This document shows, piece by piece, positions 1-12,547 of a stretch of DNA of 64,000 nucleotides. The position numbers and the translations under genes are program-made. This DNA is from Sycobia sp. Sy_11 (Eukaryota > Arthropoda > Insecta > Hymenoptera > Epichrysomallidae). The number at the start of each line of letters is the position of its first letter. The stretch's first letter is position 1. The stretch is from positions 2,344,501 to 2,408,500 of the forward strand of contig JACCIC010000053.1 in NCBI GenBank assembly GCA_018907035.1. The letters run 5' to 3'. The notes under the pieces were generated by a model. It searched no databases, was not told the origin of the DNA, and saw only the letters and a list, made by a program, of their open reading frames with translations.

Positions 1-1060
1 AGATGGAAAGCACATTTAATACGAAAAAAAGCAAAAGTAAATCTTGTTTCTCTCGGGAGATGTCGCAACGTGTAAGACGATGAAACAGCTTCATGAAACT
101 TTTTTGATAATTTGGAGGAACATGTAAGAAATTTTGTACAAAATTTCTTGCATAAAAAAAAATAAGAAAATATTGAAAGGCTACTGATCATTTGATTCCT
201 TCCATATTAAAGGAAAGTATCACTGCATAGTTTCCACGTGTAGCTGTTGAATCAGTACTGTCCACGAATAAAAAATACATGAATCTAGTTATAATTTCTG
301 ATACACGAAATACATCTCGATATTTGCAACAAAATCAGCAGGCACAATTGAGTTACTGGAAAAATTATGAATTCCGTAACAACACTTCGGAAGCCTATAA
401 CGAATCAGTACAGATCGCAACACAGTCATTACGTAGCATGGCTTTCATGAATTCTGTATCGAAGAAAATATACAGAACTAGTTCATAAAGACGGACAAGT
501 CAAGAGAAAATGGCCAAGTGAGACATGTTATGCAACACTAGAGTCAGTTGTCGCTAACATCACCATATCGCAGCCGGAAAGATGATTTCGTCATGAAATT
601 CTTACGTCACGTATAGCCCATAATGAATCGTATGTTACAGTGGCTCATAGGTACAGTCACATATGAACTGTGGCAATCATGTAGGAAATTAAACATATCA
701 TTGATATGTTCAGCGAATGTCGATACAATGAATTCCAGCAGAATAACGTGGATGTACCAGCGACTGCACGCGCACAAATAAAAAAAATTCAAGAGGAAAA
801 TAGGCTTAGTTATAAATAAATATCTCTACGTGGTTGTAAACTACAAAAGTGGTGATATTTTATCCATCAGTAAAGAGAACGCAACAGAGACTAGGCCTCA
901 AACATTCAATAAAATTTCTTGGACCATACAATGGCAAGAGTAGAATTCATGAAATCATGGCAAGGCTTTACCAGCGACCCTGTCTTCTGGCAGCGAAGAT
1001 GAAGAAGACTTTAAAAATCAGGAATAAACTGTTCTGTGTTGCCGTTATATGCGAAAGTGC
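1..1060 (+). pseudogene. Decayed LTR-retrotransposon polyprotein relic (integrase zinc-finger to C-terminal region)
   Basis: Translating across several frames gives scattered matches to the integrase part of a Ty3/gypsy-like polyprotein. Near 60-165 there is a remnant like the zinc-binding region (KTMKQLHETF, then EEHVRNFVQ). Near 855-930 there is a stretch like the basic segment after the integrase core (KRTQQRLGLKHSIKFLGPY). An acidic run follows near 1000-1015. Every frame is interrupted by stops, so this is a dead copy whose 5' part lies left of the window. No LTR was recognised. The family is judged by eye from short motifs; that it is a retroelement is moderately supported, the clade less so. 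Confidence 0.5.
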
Positions 1061-1764
1061 TTGAAAGATGAGAGTGAGAATCTGTAAATTGTTGTGCATT
1101 AAGGTAACGATATTCAGCTGATTTATTTTTAGTGAGGCGTGAAAACGATAGTTTGCTTGTCTGCATGAAATGTGTATATTTAATAATACAGGTTTTATAT
1201 ATGCGAATACAGAACAGGTAGACCACATGTTAGGAACTAAAGAATTATAGGGAGTATGTAGGTATGTGTGCTTAACGCGTATGTACAGGATCCAGAGAAA
1301 GTGCAATAAGGACAATAAAAAAGCATGCGAGTAAGTGGATTGAGTGAGAGCGACGCCGTTAGAGGCAAGGGAAGTACGAATCAGTTCTATTGGGGTCGCA
1401 AAATAGTTCATATGTAAACTTCCTATCTTGTAAGATAATTTTGAGTATTTCAATAAAATTCTTTCGCCTTATCTTCTAATTACACAGCTATCACAAAAAT
1501 ATCCACTTGTATCACCCATATATCTATATATATATAAACAAAGATGATTCAAATATATTAACACAGAAATAAGTTCGATTTTTTCAACTAATATATTTCC
1601 GAATATATTAAGTACATATTAAAATGTATTGAGTGCATTTCGTAATAATCTCTGCAATTTATTTCCGCTATTAATTTACAGTATTTTTAAAATTTTAAAT
1701 AGAATCTAACAGTTACTCAGATAAAACAAATTTATATAAAAAATTAATGGAACATATATTAATG

Positions 1765-1766
<2 letters not shown>

Positions 1767-1806
<40 letters not shown>
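1767..1806. repeat. (AT)n microsatellite
   Basis: About 20 uninterrupted AT dinucleotides. Confidence 0.95.
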
Positions 1807-1809
<3 letters not shown>

Positions 1810-2639
1810 AAAGAAATTTTTCATCTACAAATACTCGTATATTTAATAGATTATGTAAGTATGTTTCCATAAAAATAAGAGAATAGAATATTATTATTTT
1901 ATATTAAAATTTATTAATTCTTTAATTATATATATATAACATGATTATATATTTGTATTATAAATTATTATTGAAGTATATCATTGATTCACACTTTTAA
2001 AAAATAAGAATCAAAATTTAAAATCATAAGTAATGTTCAGTATAACTCTATTCTTTTGTGACTTCTAAAAAGGAAATCATAATATTAAAAAAAAAGAAAA
2101 ACAGAAGAATATGAGCAGTAATGAGATGATTTGTCGAATAAAATTAGAATATGTAAATGAATAAAAAAATAATTTAGGAATAAAAAATTTAAGTACGATA
2201 CATTTATTTTTGTTAAATTATTATTAACATGAAGAAATTTATGAAAATAGCCTTCAATAATATAAATTTTTAGAATAAATTAGCTGAAATAATATATTTA
2301 TTATTATTATTATACATGTGTGTGTGTATGCGCATACGTATGTGGGTTTGTGTTTTGTGCAAAATTAATAAAAATATGGTTAATTTTAAATTTTTAACAA
2401 AATAATATATTTATTATATTATTATATTTTGTTTAATTTGTATTTAATTTACCTATTGAACTTCTCTTGTATGAATACATAATTATTTTCTATTCTCTCC
2501 AGCTCGTCATACCTCGTGGGTGGAGATAATGGTCACTTTGTAAAGCTGACATTTCATTTCATACCATTAATGTATATAATGTTTTTTATGCGTTGTTCTG
2601 AAAAGGGGTATCTGGAAAATTATGAAAAGAAAAATAATT

Positions 2640-3115
2640 TCATGTATTTTAAGTCACCGATTACGAATATCATTATGAAAATCGGGGTTGGGAATATTTT
2701 CATGGCCAAATTTATGAAAACCCCATAAAAATGTTGGTATGATCCTTATCTTCTAAAATATCAAAAAACGTTTATCAAAAAGTTCTAGCCACACCTCAAA
2801 ACAGATTTTTCAGTTCTATACCATTTTTCTTTACGTATCAAAATTCTAGGGAAAAAAGATCCCAACATAATCATTTTGTCAAAAGCTTATTGAAATGCTT
2901 TATAAAGATAACAATAATTATTTCAGAATAATAACTATAATTTCTTTAACTTTTCCATGATTTTCCTATAGATAGATTTTTCCTTAAAATATAAATTAAT
3001 TAGAAAATATTCTATAATATGAAGGGACGTTTTTTGATGATTTTAATCATGAATTTTCAATCCAAAATTTTCACTATGATATTCGTAATCAGTGTCTCAA
3101 AATATATAAAATGCA
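2640..3115. repeat. Diverged long inverted repeat, MITE-like
   Basis: The segment near 2655-2687 (CGATTACGAATATCATTATG) recurs in reverse complement near 3066-3097 with one or two differences. A second nested pair, ATCAAAAAACGT near 2759 against ACGTTTTTTGAT near 3029, lies inside. The arrangement suggests an old foldback or MITE-type element of about 470 bp. Target duplications are not evident. Confidence 0.5.
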
Positions 3116-3534
3116 TGCTTTGTATAAATTTTCCTTATAGTATTCTTAGGATCTTCATCTCTCAAAATTGAAATAACAGGCCTTATTTCAATTTTCGGCA
3201 CCCGTCCTACACTACCTTCTAATTCATCTATTTTGTCGTAATCGACAAAGGCAGCGTGAAATAAAACTAGCATTAAAAAACAGATAATTTTGAATTTAAC
3301 TATTTTGAAAAATTTCTAGACAAAAAAATTCTCAAGACAGTATCATATGTGACAAAATTTAAAATAGAAAAAATCTAAAATAGCAATAATAATAGTGAGC
3401 ATGAGCTGCGGGAAATTTTTTCTATAAATTTAAAACCATAGCTTTTCATATTATACACTGACCAATTAATATCGATGTGATCAAATGTAGGCCTAAAGTC
3501 AGTAGGAACTAATAATGATTGTTTGACGTTATAA

Positions 3535-3638
<104 letters not shown>

Positions 3639-4330
3639 ACACAGAGTCGATTACGTATCGATGAGTGACTGATGTACTGCAGCATATTACGATTTTTCCC
3701 GAAAGCAGACTAGAAGACATCAAAAGAATGACTTCTGACGTTATTAGTTTGAATTTTTTTTACTAACAATTAATTCAAACATTGTCGCAATGGTATAAAA
3801 TATTACTAATAGATATTAAAGAAACTATATTAGCAAATGATTAATCATTATTTAATTTTAATTGTAAACATGGCAATTTTAATAATTCGTCTACTGAAAA
3901 ATCTTTTTAAATTTACTTGAAAGTTCAACCATGCATATAAAATAAGGTTTGGCGTTTAGATTTAATTTTCATACTGAAGGCAGTCGTATTACGAAAAAAA
4001 AATTCCTAATTAATATGTAATCATATGTAAACGCTCTATTTTCTATTTTATTCATTTAATACGTGGAAGAATTATTTAATGACCTCGTTCTGCGAACAGG
4101 TTACAATATTTAAATTTTTCATCAGTAAACATTTAATTCATTATGCTATCTGTTCAAATAAATTTTACATTGTATGATAGTTATAGAAAAAATATATAAC
4201 AGTTATAAAATTTGTAGAATAAAGCAAAAAATTTTAAGTTTTTTCAAAGAATCGGCTCAAGCCATTCTACTAATATATTCATGAAAATGAAGGAATATAT
4301 ATGATCTAATAAAAAAGATATCTACACTTC

Positions 4331-5858
4331 AAGTTATTTATTTTCAGTCATATTTTTTGTTAACAATAGATTCTTCGAAACAAAATGTTTAGGTAACAAT
4401 ATATTATTTGCCTGATATTCTGAGTAGTTTTTGTGCTTGTTCGTTTCTGGCATCGGTATATATTAAATGAGATAAATTTAGGTTAAAACGAAACGTATTG
4501 TTTTAGCCTCGATGATTTTCCGCCTAAAGCAGTAGTAAAAAAATATTTTTCACATTTTCTGCCTAATAAATAAAAAACAAGGTCATTTTACTTCTTAAAT
4601 TCAACCGAATCAGAATTCTTGATGTATATATAGAATCACACATACTAATAAGTAACCATACCATTCTAAGAGCTCAACAGATGACAAGGTTTTAATTTAA
4701 TTATTAAGAAGTCGGAGCAAAGCAGGATTTATGTAAGTTTGACTAAACTTTATTTAAATTTAACATACAAAAAAGAAATAAATTTAATATTATATATTTA
4801 GAGAATATATCAACTCTAGGTATTGAATTGTGATTAGATATTGCTGATCAGAACTTAAAAAGGTGTGCAAATTAATGAAGCATATTGATTTATAAAATTT
4901 GTACAAAAAGATAGAAATATTTGAGTATAAAATTATTTAATTAAATTACAATAATTGTTAAACTATTTGAATTTAATGGTAGTTGAAATTAAATAGATAT
5001 TTAAGCCATTGTTTAAAAATAGGTAAGTAAGGGATTAGTACATATGAGATCGTCGTCAGCCTAGCCTTCCTGTAAATATTTGGTACAAGTACTTATTTGA
5101 ATGTATTATGCTCGTCAAAATTACATTATATTCTTATTAAAAAACTATTTTTATATTAGCCTAAAACGTTCATTTAAGAAGAACCGTTTAAATCAATAAT
5201 TCTCTATTGTACATATACGACTGTTCATTTTAAAATATTTTTTTCGAATCCTTTGGTAGTTTTATAGTTCGAGTTGATCTCGTTTTTTGGAAATTATTTA
5301 TATTATGAGTTTGTATTTTCTGAATTTTATCCCTGGTAATGAATTGAAAATATATTAACATAATTTAAATATATTGCTTATGGAAACGTAAAATAAAGTA
5401 CGGCATGAAAACTCTCTTTAATGATACAATTAGATTAGTGACAAGGTCATTATTATTAATTCTTTTAATTTGATTTAATTTTATTTCATTGGTCATCGAT
5501 AGCTAGCTATCCAACAATATGCTAACCATTTCTAATTATGGTAAAAATATATTGGACAATAATTATTTTTATTATTATATGCTTTTTTTAATCTTAATTG
5601 TTGTGCTGTTTGTTTTCTATCATTGATAGTTTCGCGGAAATTAGTATTTAATTAGAATAAATAATAATTATTATCGGAAATAAATTGTGAATGTGGATGA
5701 TATTCACTAATGCCGTAGCTCCTTTAATATCGAAGATCAATTTCTCTTAAATTCAATTTATCAATTAGCTCTATTAATTTTTAATTTAAATGATTAAGCC
5801 CTCAAGTAATAAAAATTGCTGAGCCAATTTGTTTAATAATCTTAATTATAAATTTCAG
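4331..5858 (+). promoter_or_regulatory. Upstream region and putative 5' UTR intron of family copy 1
   Basis: This ends in the splice acceptor AATTTCAG (AG at 5857-5858). A good donor, TTATGTAAGTTTGAC, occurs near 4733. Similar ATGTAAGT donors lie 0.9-5 kb upstream of copies 3, 4, 5 and 6, so a short non-coding first exon ending near 4734 is plausible. The exon and promoter are inferred; transcription data are not available here. Confidence 0.4.
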
Positions 5859-5886
5859 TTGAAAGCGGTATACTAACTTGCACAAG

Positions 5887-7356
5887 ATGCCATCTTTAAA
5901 CGCAGCTACGATTATTCTTGTCATGATCTGCTTTGGTTCACAAGTTTACTTCAATCTAGCAGTAACATCGAGAGCCTACAGCTTTCCTAATCTACAGCTG
6001 ATAGTCGGCAGGAATCACGTACGCGATACAAAATTGGTCTACGCCCTCTGCAAATATAGTCGCAATGAACGGTCAGCCAAGTGCGAAATAATCTACAAAA
6101 ATGACGTGTTCCATAGCGCGGAACGACCGAGCAGATGCAACTTGGATTTACGGGTCGAGCTGTCAAGCGAGAAGATCGAAATTTTAACGATAGATCTGAT
6201 GGGCGAGAACAAGGCTGTCTTCATATGGCGAGCCGTAGACTACGCAAATTTTGACCAAGCTCGAGTCACGGTGCAAATACTGACCATGCCGGCGTGCTCA
6301 CTGACGGAGCGCAAATGGACGGTCGACAATCGCGAGGACATGATATCGCAATTATTCGTCCTGCCCTCGTACGACAGTTACATAGTTGCATTTATGGACA
6401 ATTTGGCCTGCGACAATTATTTCTGCAAGGTAATTTTATACGAGGATGGCTCGATTGGCGACGCGGAGTCTTGGTTTCCCAATACCGGCATGGTTTATGC
6501 TCTCGAGCCAATTGATAATGATTCCAACTATCTTCTGATCACCGTGGGAGATACTCTCGAAAATTACGGACGCGTCACTTACTCCTTGCTGGGTGCAACT
6601 GGTAAGCAGCTAACCTTTTGATAATTCATTACGAATAATGACCTTCGATTAATGAGAATGAACATCTTACTTTTGAAAATTTAATTAAGGGGTCAGTGAT
6701 GCATAAAGCACTTTTACGAAATAGAATTTAAAAGAAAATAATATAATGCTAATGTTTTAACATCGTAAAGAATATCATTTCAAGATTTTATCATTCATTA
6801 TTCATTCTTTATGGCCTTTACGATTACGTTGGCATGTTGTTCTTCGATTGCCATTATTGGTCATAGACAATCTGTTCACTTTCACAGAAATTAGTCTTTA
6901 AAGCAAACTTAACATTTAACATTTTCAACAGAACAAGAGTTAGGCAGAAGCGATAGCAGCGAGAGATTTGGCTGGTCTACTACTAACGGCGTTTACTCGT
7001 TTTGCAACGACGTCAACTGCAAACAAATTGACGCAGCCGATAGAACATCAAGCACGATACGATTAAGAATGAGAAATAGGCCCATTGAGTATGCGGCATT
7101 ATATAATCTGCCCAATAAAGGAATTCTAGCATTCGTATGTGACAACAGGCCCAATAGTCCTTATCGCATTATTAAGATTGGACTTGACGGCGAAGAAGAG
7201 TTTTCTGTAAACTTCGATGAGATAAAATGCTCCCAAAAGCCAGACTATATGAACAGTGTGTTCTCCCAGAATAGAAACGGGCAATATTGTTTATCGGTAT
7301 ATCATTCTGATCATCAATCTTTGAGTACTGGCAAATTTAGTATACATTGTCTATAG
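5887..7356 (+). CDS. Secreted cysteine-rich family protein, copy 1 (unknown function)
   Basis: Spliced coding sequence 5887-6601 joined to 6932-7356, 379 residues. The ATG at 5887 is chosen because an acceptor (AG at 5857-5858) lies just upstream and a hydrophobic signal peptide follows (ATIILVMICFG, residues about 6-16). The donor is G|GTAAGC at 6602, the acceptor TTTCAACAG ends at 6931, and the intron is 330 bp, phase 1. The mature product carries the 12 family cysteines: ALC, AKC, SRC, PAC and CDNYFC in the first exon; SFC, NC, VCD, KCS, YC and HC in the second. Family blocks DNREDM, WFPN and NLPNKG are present. Poly(A) signals AATAAA lie at 7443-7452. It is the most divergent copy, and its first coding exon is much richer in G/C than the other copies. 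Function is not recognised; it is presumably secreted or luminal. Confidence 0.85.
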
Positions 7357-8911
7357 ATTTATCACAGAAAAATAAAAAATTTCAGAAAGTTTTTTTTTTA
7401 CATACCACATAAAATTTTGTGATATAGATATAGTTTGATATTAATAAATAAAGTCATGCATCGCGTTCATTAAAATGACTGTAAATGTTTTGAAATATAA
7501 ATTAATTTAAAAATAGTTTAACTATTAAATATTTAAATATTTTGACTGAAGTAACAAATTTTAATCTATAATATATTTGAGTGCTAATTAATTTTTATTA
7601 TTTAATTTCAAATTAAAATTATTTTACTCTATATATTTTTAAATGTAACAAAATGAATTTAGAAATAGTCGTGCAAATTTGTAAAAATTTCTTATGAAAT
7701 ATGTTGACCGTTTTTAGAATGAATTGTAATGTAGGTATTGTATATATAATAATTAATAATCTAGGCTATTTGAATTTTATGGAAATGAATAATGTGAAAC
7801 TTGTAGAAAGATCTTGTCATAATATAAATAAAAATTTGTAGAAATTAGAACGTCGTTTTTGAAATTGTGTATAAACGAAAAATTGAATTCTATACTGAGA
7901 TATAATATAATATTCATCGAACTGGACCTTCGGTATCACCAGCTAGGTGAAAAAATATACATTTTTCGGTATTTCCATAATGATAAATCCACTGAAGCAG
8001 CTCATAATGTCCATATTTTTAGTATACAAATCGAGTCCTACTGTTTCAGTTACTTCGAGCAGTCCTCTTTACAATGGTCGTTCTTTGATTTTCTCAATTG
8101 AATTATTTACAAATATGTGTGTATTATTCTTATGCCGTAGACCTATGTTAATCGTCGCATCGATCTCAAAATTTTCAAGTAATCGCAGGTGTCAATCGCA
8201 GAAATCAAAAAGATAGCCGAAGAAGGAAATATTTTGCTTAAAACTTTATACAATTTATACAAAATATATTTTTGCAAAAATTTATTGAAAAGAAAATTGA
8301 AATAATTGTATTCCTTGAGTTTTCATGATAAAAAAGCAGTAAACTTTGTAAGAAAATCTTGATTCTACGCTCGCATTTTTGTTTAAGAATAAGAATTCTT
8401 AAAAACAGTGGCTGCAATGGGTACGAATTCATTGCGTGTCAATGATTCAAGCTGAGGTATCGTAATTGTATGAGTGTATATAATTATTTTAGAACCGCGA
8501 TGAAATAGAATTGTTCAACCATCGCATTTGACACATTTGATTGTATATTAAATGCTCACAAATCTAAGGCACAGAATTGAGACAGTAATGGATGATTAAA
8601 AGATTTTATAGGCTATACTACAGAACTTAGACTAACGTTTGTGAATTTCTCTGACGTTTAAATTATTGTATTTGCAATATTAATTTATTTGAAGCTATTA
8701 AATAAAAATAAGAAAAATCTGAAATTATTAGTTTATTATTTCCGCTTTTGCATTAGTTTGACGATAGACTTTGGTCAATCGCGTATCCCTCTCTGTCCAC
8801 CGATACCAATGAATTTCAATACAGAAATTGGACTGCTGAGAAATTAATTTAATATTAACTAATTAATATACATTTATGCATATATGTGTATATATAAATA
8901 TGTAAAAAGCA

Positions 8912-9110
8912 CTTGGTTGGTTTCAGAATGGTTTTCACAATAATCTTGCAATTGTTTTGGCAGTCATACCATTGTGAAATAAAAATACAAAATGTTCAAA
9001 GGTACTATAAGACGGTTCTTGTATTCTTTCATCCCATTCTTCTTTGATAATGGCATCGCTGCCGAAACAACTGTAAGATTTTAATAAAGCCATTGTAAAA
9101 CTAACCAAAG
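8912..9110. repeat. Possible short MITE with imperfect terminal inverted repeats
   Basis: The left end reads CTTGGTTGGTTT and the right end AAAACTAACCAAAG, inverse partners with two or three differences about 200 bp apart. The inside has no coding capacity. Target duplications are unclear. Confidence 0.35.
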
Positions 9111-9117
9111 ATTAGTT

Positions 9118-9140
9118 ACACACACACACACCCGCGCGCG

Positions 9141-9184
<44 letters not shown>

Positions 9185-9186
9185 TA
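9118..9186. repeat. Compound (CA)n(CG)n(TA)n microsatellite
   Basis: A CA run passes directly into a CG run and then a TA run, ending in ACACATATATA. Confidence 0.95.
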
Positions 9187-10687
9187 AATATATCTGGATT
9201 ATTAACTATGTTTTATCAAATGTATAGTATATATATAGGAAAACGAAATTTAATATTTTATGATATTATTATTTTATTGTTTGATATAATGAATAGGCAT
9301 TTAATAGTGTTTACAATATATAATAGAATACAAATTAACATTTGAAACATTGAAATAGTATCGAAACTCGTTTATAAAAGAATACTACTTAGGAAACTTA
9401 AATAAATAGACGGTTTCAGAAATATAATGAGTTTCATTTGGTACCTTTTATTTCATTTTTATTAGGCAATAGAAAATTTTGTAATAGCCTAAAGCATATT
9501 AATAAATTAAAATAATATTCATTCATACAACTTAATTTCTTAAAATATTTTTTATTCAGTTAATTTTAATAACAGGAATTTCAAAAACAAATTATAATTT
9601 ATACTATTAGACCTCAAAATTATATTCCGTTAAGTAAGTATATCTATTTAGATTATAGTATTTATACTGTCATTCTATAATATCAAATTTTAATTTGACA
9701 TGGAATTTTTTCTAACAATATTATATAACAATGTTTAAATTTATCTTTTATAACGTTGTATTTTGTACAAAAAATATTTCATTATTTTTAAAGAGTATAT
9801 CAAAAAAGTCTTATAAAAATTCGGACAGTTTTTGATTTATAATTATACCATATTTAAATCATGCAAATTTTGATATATTAAGTGTATAATATTCTTTATT
9901 ACTTATCATTCACTTCAAAAATTTGATTTATATTTTCTTGTTTAAACAGTGATTTAAGTTGATTTCATCGAATTGTAAATAATCTTATTATTGAAACATA
10001 AGAATCAATTGCATTGTATTTATTAAGTATTCAGATTTCAAATCTCGTCAAGAAATAGCAGGATGTACATGATAAATACAAGGATAAAAATATAATTTTG
10101 AAATTGTAACTTTCCGTTTAAGCTTATGAAATGATCATGAAATTGAATACATACACAATAATATAATTTAATCTTTATAAAACAAAACTTGAAACTAAAG
10201 ATTAGTTGTGGACAATTATTCTAATAAGACAAAAGTATTGGTTCAACTTGGCAGATAAAGTTAGAAGGAGAATTACTGTATCAAAATTTGAAGAATCTTC
10301 AACTGTAAGTATTGCCAACCCTGACAGTTGAATGTTCATGGGAGTAATAGATCGATCAAACTAACTGGTAAGAGCGACATGCATTGATAACACTAATCGA
10401 TGAGCTATATATATATATATATAACTAATAATCAACAAATATGGTTAAATAATCAGTAAGTTTGACTAGCCTACTCTGCCTATGGATATTCTTTTAATGG
10501 ACTTTGTAGCATAAGAAAATTAAATTGATGATTATGAATAAGGTTATGATTTTGACAGTTGAAATGTTTCTATTAGTTATAATTAGTTTTATGATACTTT
10601 ATAATATAATATATTTTATAATAAATTTAATATTATAAATAATCTAAATAATTTAAATTTATATATTTTATATAAATTTAAAAAATT

Positions 10688-10693
10688 CTTGTA
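10688..10693. repeat. Left target-site duplication CTTGTA
   Basis: The six bases before the left terminus of the Polinton are repeated exactly after its right terminus at 20959-20964. Six-base duplications are typical of Polinton/Maverick integration. Confidence 0.9.
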
Positions 10694-11050
10694 AGTAGAT
10701 AGGCTATAGGCATACTGGCACATAGGCATTCTGGCACAGCAAAACTGTGCCAGAACGTATACATTCATTCTGGCACACTCCCACTCCTCAAAATTGTGCC
10801 AGTATCCCGTCCGACGTCACACCGACGAATTACTCAAGGTGCCTTTCGAATCGAGAAGTGCCTGGAGGAGCGGGCAGTGCGCCTTCAAATGTGCCATTAT
10901 GCCTATAGCTATTAATTCTCCTTTTTAGTTGTTTTTTTTCTTCTGTTGGTTGCTAATGGAGGACTAATAGAATAATTTTAAGAGTTTCGCTTCGTAATAT
11001 TATCCATTGGCTATTTAAATAATCTTTCTCACATCTCCACTTATTTGATT
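10694..11050. repeat. Polinton left terminal inverted repeat
   Basis: This pairs with the reverse complement of 20605-20958 with roughly 5% differences by eye. The outer 100 bp contain several copies of a CTGGCACA/TGTGCCAG motif. The inner 37 bp are antisense to the last codons of the capsid gene. Homology ends at 11050, where a partial duplication of the repeat itself begins. Confidence 0.93.
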
Positions 11051-11051
11051 T

Positions 11052-11152
11052 CCCGTCGGACGTCACACCGACGAATTACTCAAGGTGCCTTTCGAATGCC
11101 TGGAGGAGCGGGCAGTGCGCCTTGAAATGTGTCATTATGCCTATAGCTTTTA
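11052..11152. repeat. Partial tandem duplication of the left terminal repeat
   Basis: Starting CCCGTCGGACGTCACACC, this repeats the segment at about 10796-10913 with a 9-10 bp deletion and a few substitutions. The right end lacks it, so it arose after or during a rearrangement of the left end only. Confidence 0.85.
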
Positions 11153-11208
11153 GTTTTACTGTTTTATTTGTTTTCTTCTATTTTCTTATATGTGGCCTAC
11201 CAATAACA

Positions 11209-11737
11209 AAATTATGACCATGCCATTGGCATTGAGTTTGTTTTCGTGATGAGAACATAAGTTGTAAAAACGTTCCACATATGCTTTTAATATGGTGTAA
11301 GATTCTATGCATATTGGTGACGCTTACTTTCAAAAAATTTATTTTGTATATTTTCAGTCTACGACTCTTAGGAAACTTTATAGTTTTTTTTTTATTACAC
11401 TTGAAGTACTGTTTTCGGCTATTTAAATATGATTTCCGTGATCTCTACGAATGCATCCCTAATGAACGATATGCGGTCAATCAATAAAGAAATTATAGCC
11501 ATGCCATTGACATTGAGTTTGTTTTCGAGCTGAGAACATAAGATGTGAAAACGTTCCACATACTCTCTTAATATGGTGTAAGATTCTATGCATATTCGTA
11601 ACGCTTGTGTTCGAAAAATTTTATTTTGTATATTTTCAGTCTCTTAGTCTTTCAGTCTCTTATCCGAGACTCTTATAAAACTTTTATAGTTTTTTTATTA
11701 CACTTAAATTACTGCTTTCGACTATTTTTCTAAACTC
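11209..11737. repeat. Tandem duplication, unit about 230 bp, inside Polinton left arm
   Basis: Blocks at about 11209-11430 and 11497-11735 share long near-identical runs, for example CCATGCCATTG then CATTGAGTTTGTTTTCG, GTTCCACATA and TTATTTTGTATATTTTCAGT. The second copy has a small internal expansion of CAGTCTCTTA-like units. No convincing coding frame spans either copy. Confidence 0.8.
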
Positions 11738-11989
11738 AGCAAACTAAATTCTTTTAAAATAAAGCTTTGCGGGCCACTTGTTTGGAATCCCTGTATGTCA
11801 CAGAGGAATACTTTATCTTCCGGACATTTCAAGATAGTTTTTCTAAAAACAACCTCATATTGTCGTACTCTTAACATTATGCACTTCTATGCACTTATTT
11901 TAGAAGCTGGAGTGATGACAAGAAATGTAAAGTTTCGTGCTCACATTCTCATTTTATATCAAGATTCTCCGCCTCCCGAAATTAGCCAC

Positions 11990-12547
11990 TCTTTTACGAT
12001 TGGTTGAGTAAAAAAACATCAATATAGGTGCGTCTGGATGAAGGAAGGTCAGTTTGTTTAGTTTGAACTTTGATTAGAGGGAACGCTTATGCTTGCATGT
12101 AGGAGAGGGAACGCAATGATCTGATTGGACGAACGTAATCGAAGACGTTCATGTTGTCCTACCGCTCACACAGAAATCACTTTCCCAATTGGTTGCTAAA
12201 AAAAGACAGGTGATGGTCTGTGATGATGAACTGAAAGGTTGATGTTCGATTGGCGGCAAGACGATATATCCCTCCTCCCGATTTTAAAGCACAGTTTAGT
12301 GTTTTCATCACACTCAATATTTTCCGTTCACCTCTGATTTCTCCTTCCACTTCTTTACTTTCCTTTAAAAGAGGCCAATTTTCTTGAAAGAATACACTCG
12401 CTGCAACGCAGTCACATAATTTCAGTTTAAATTTTTCTCTTTTGTGATTCTCTTAATTTTTTTTGCCTAAATTTATATCGCAGTAAAGAAGTTTATTGGT
12501 GACTTTATTCTTTTTTTACTAGTTTAACAGTAAACATAAAAGTGAAA
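11990..12547 (+). promoter_or_regulatory. Putative polymerase promoter region with four inverted CCAAT boxes
   Basis: ATTGG occurs at 11999, 12124, 12188 and 12249, each in a GATTGG or AATTGG context. A TATATCC and a TTTTAAAG element follow near 12265-12290, then a pyrimidine-rich leader. The polymerase frame opens at 12548. Binding by a CCAAT factor is inferred from the motif only. Confidence 0.4.

Larger units (their letters stand above)
7357..10687. other. AT-rich intergenic stretch between copy 1 and the Polinton
   Basis: Contains the 3' end signals of copy 1, a possible small MITE at 8912-9110, a compound CA/CG/TA microsatellite at 9118-9186 and a short TA run near 10405-10433. Donor-like sites near 10303 (CTGTAAGTATT) and 10453 (CAGTAAGTTTGACTAG) could belong to the displaced 5' end of copy 2. 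No coding region was recognised. Confidence 0.5.

Noticed and set aside
968..1453. 161-codon antisense frame at the left edge
   Set aside because: It overlaps the retrotransposon relic, has no recognisable features and a biased composition.
5878..5886. TTG start for copy 1 giving three extra residues
   Set aside because: The ATG at 5887 follows a conserved splice acceptor and directly begins the signal peptide; other copies also use ATG.
6294..6515. 73-codon frame inside copy 1
   Set aside because: A shadow frame of the G/C-rich exon, not conserved in other copies.
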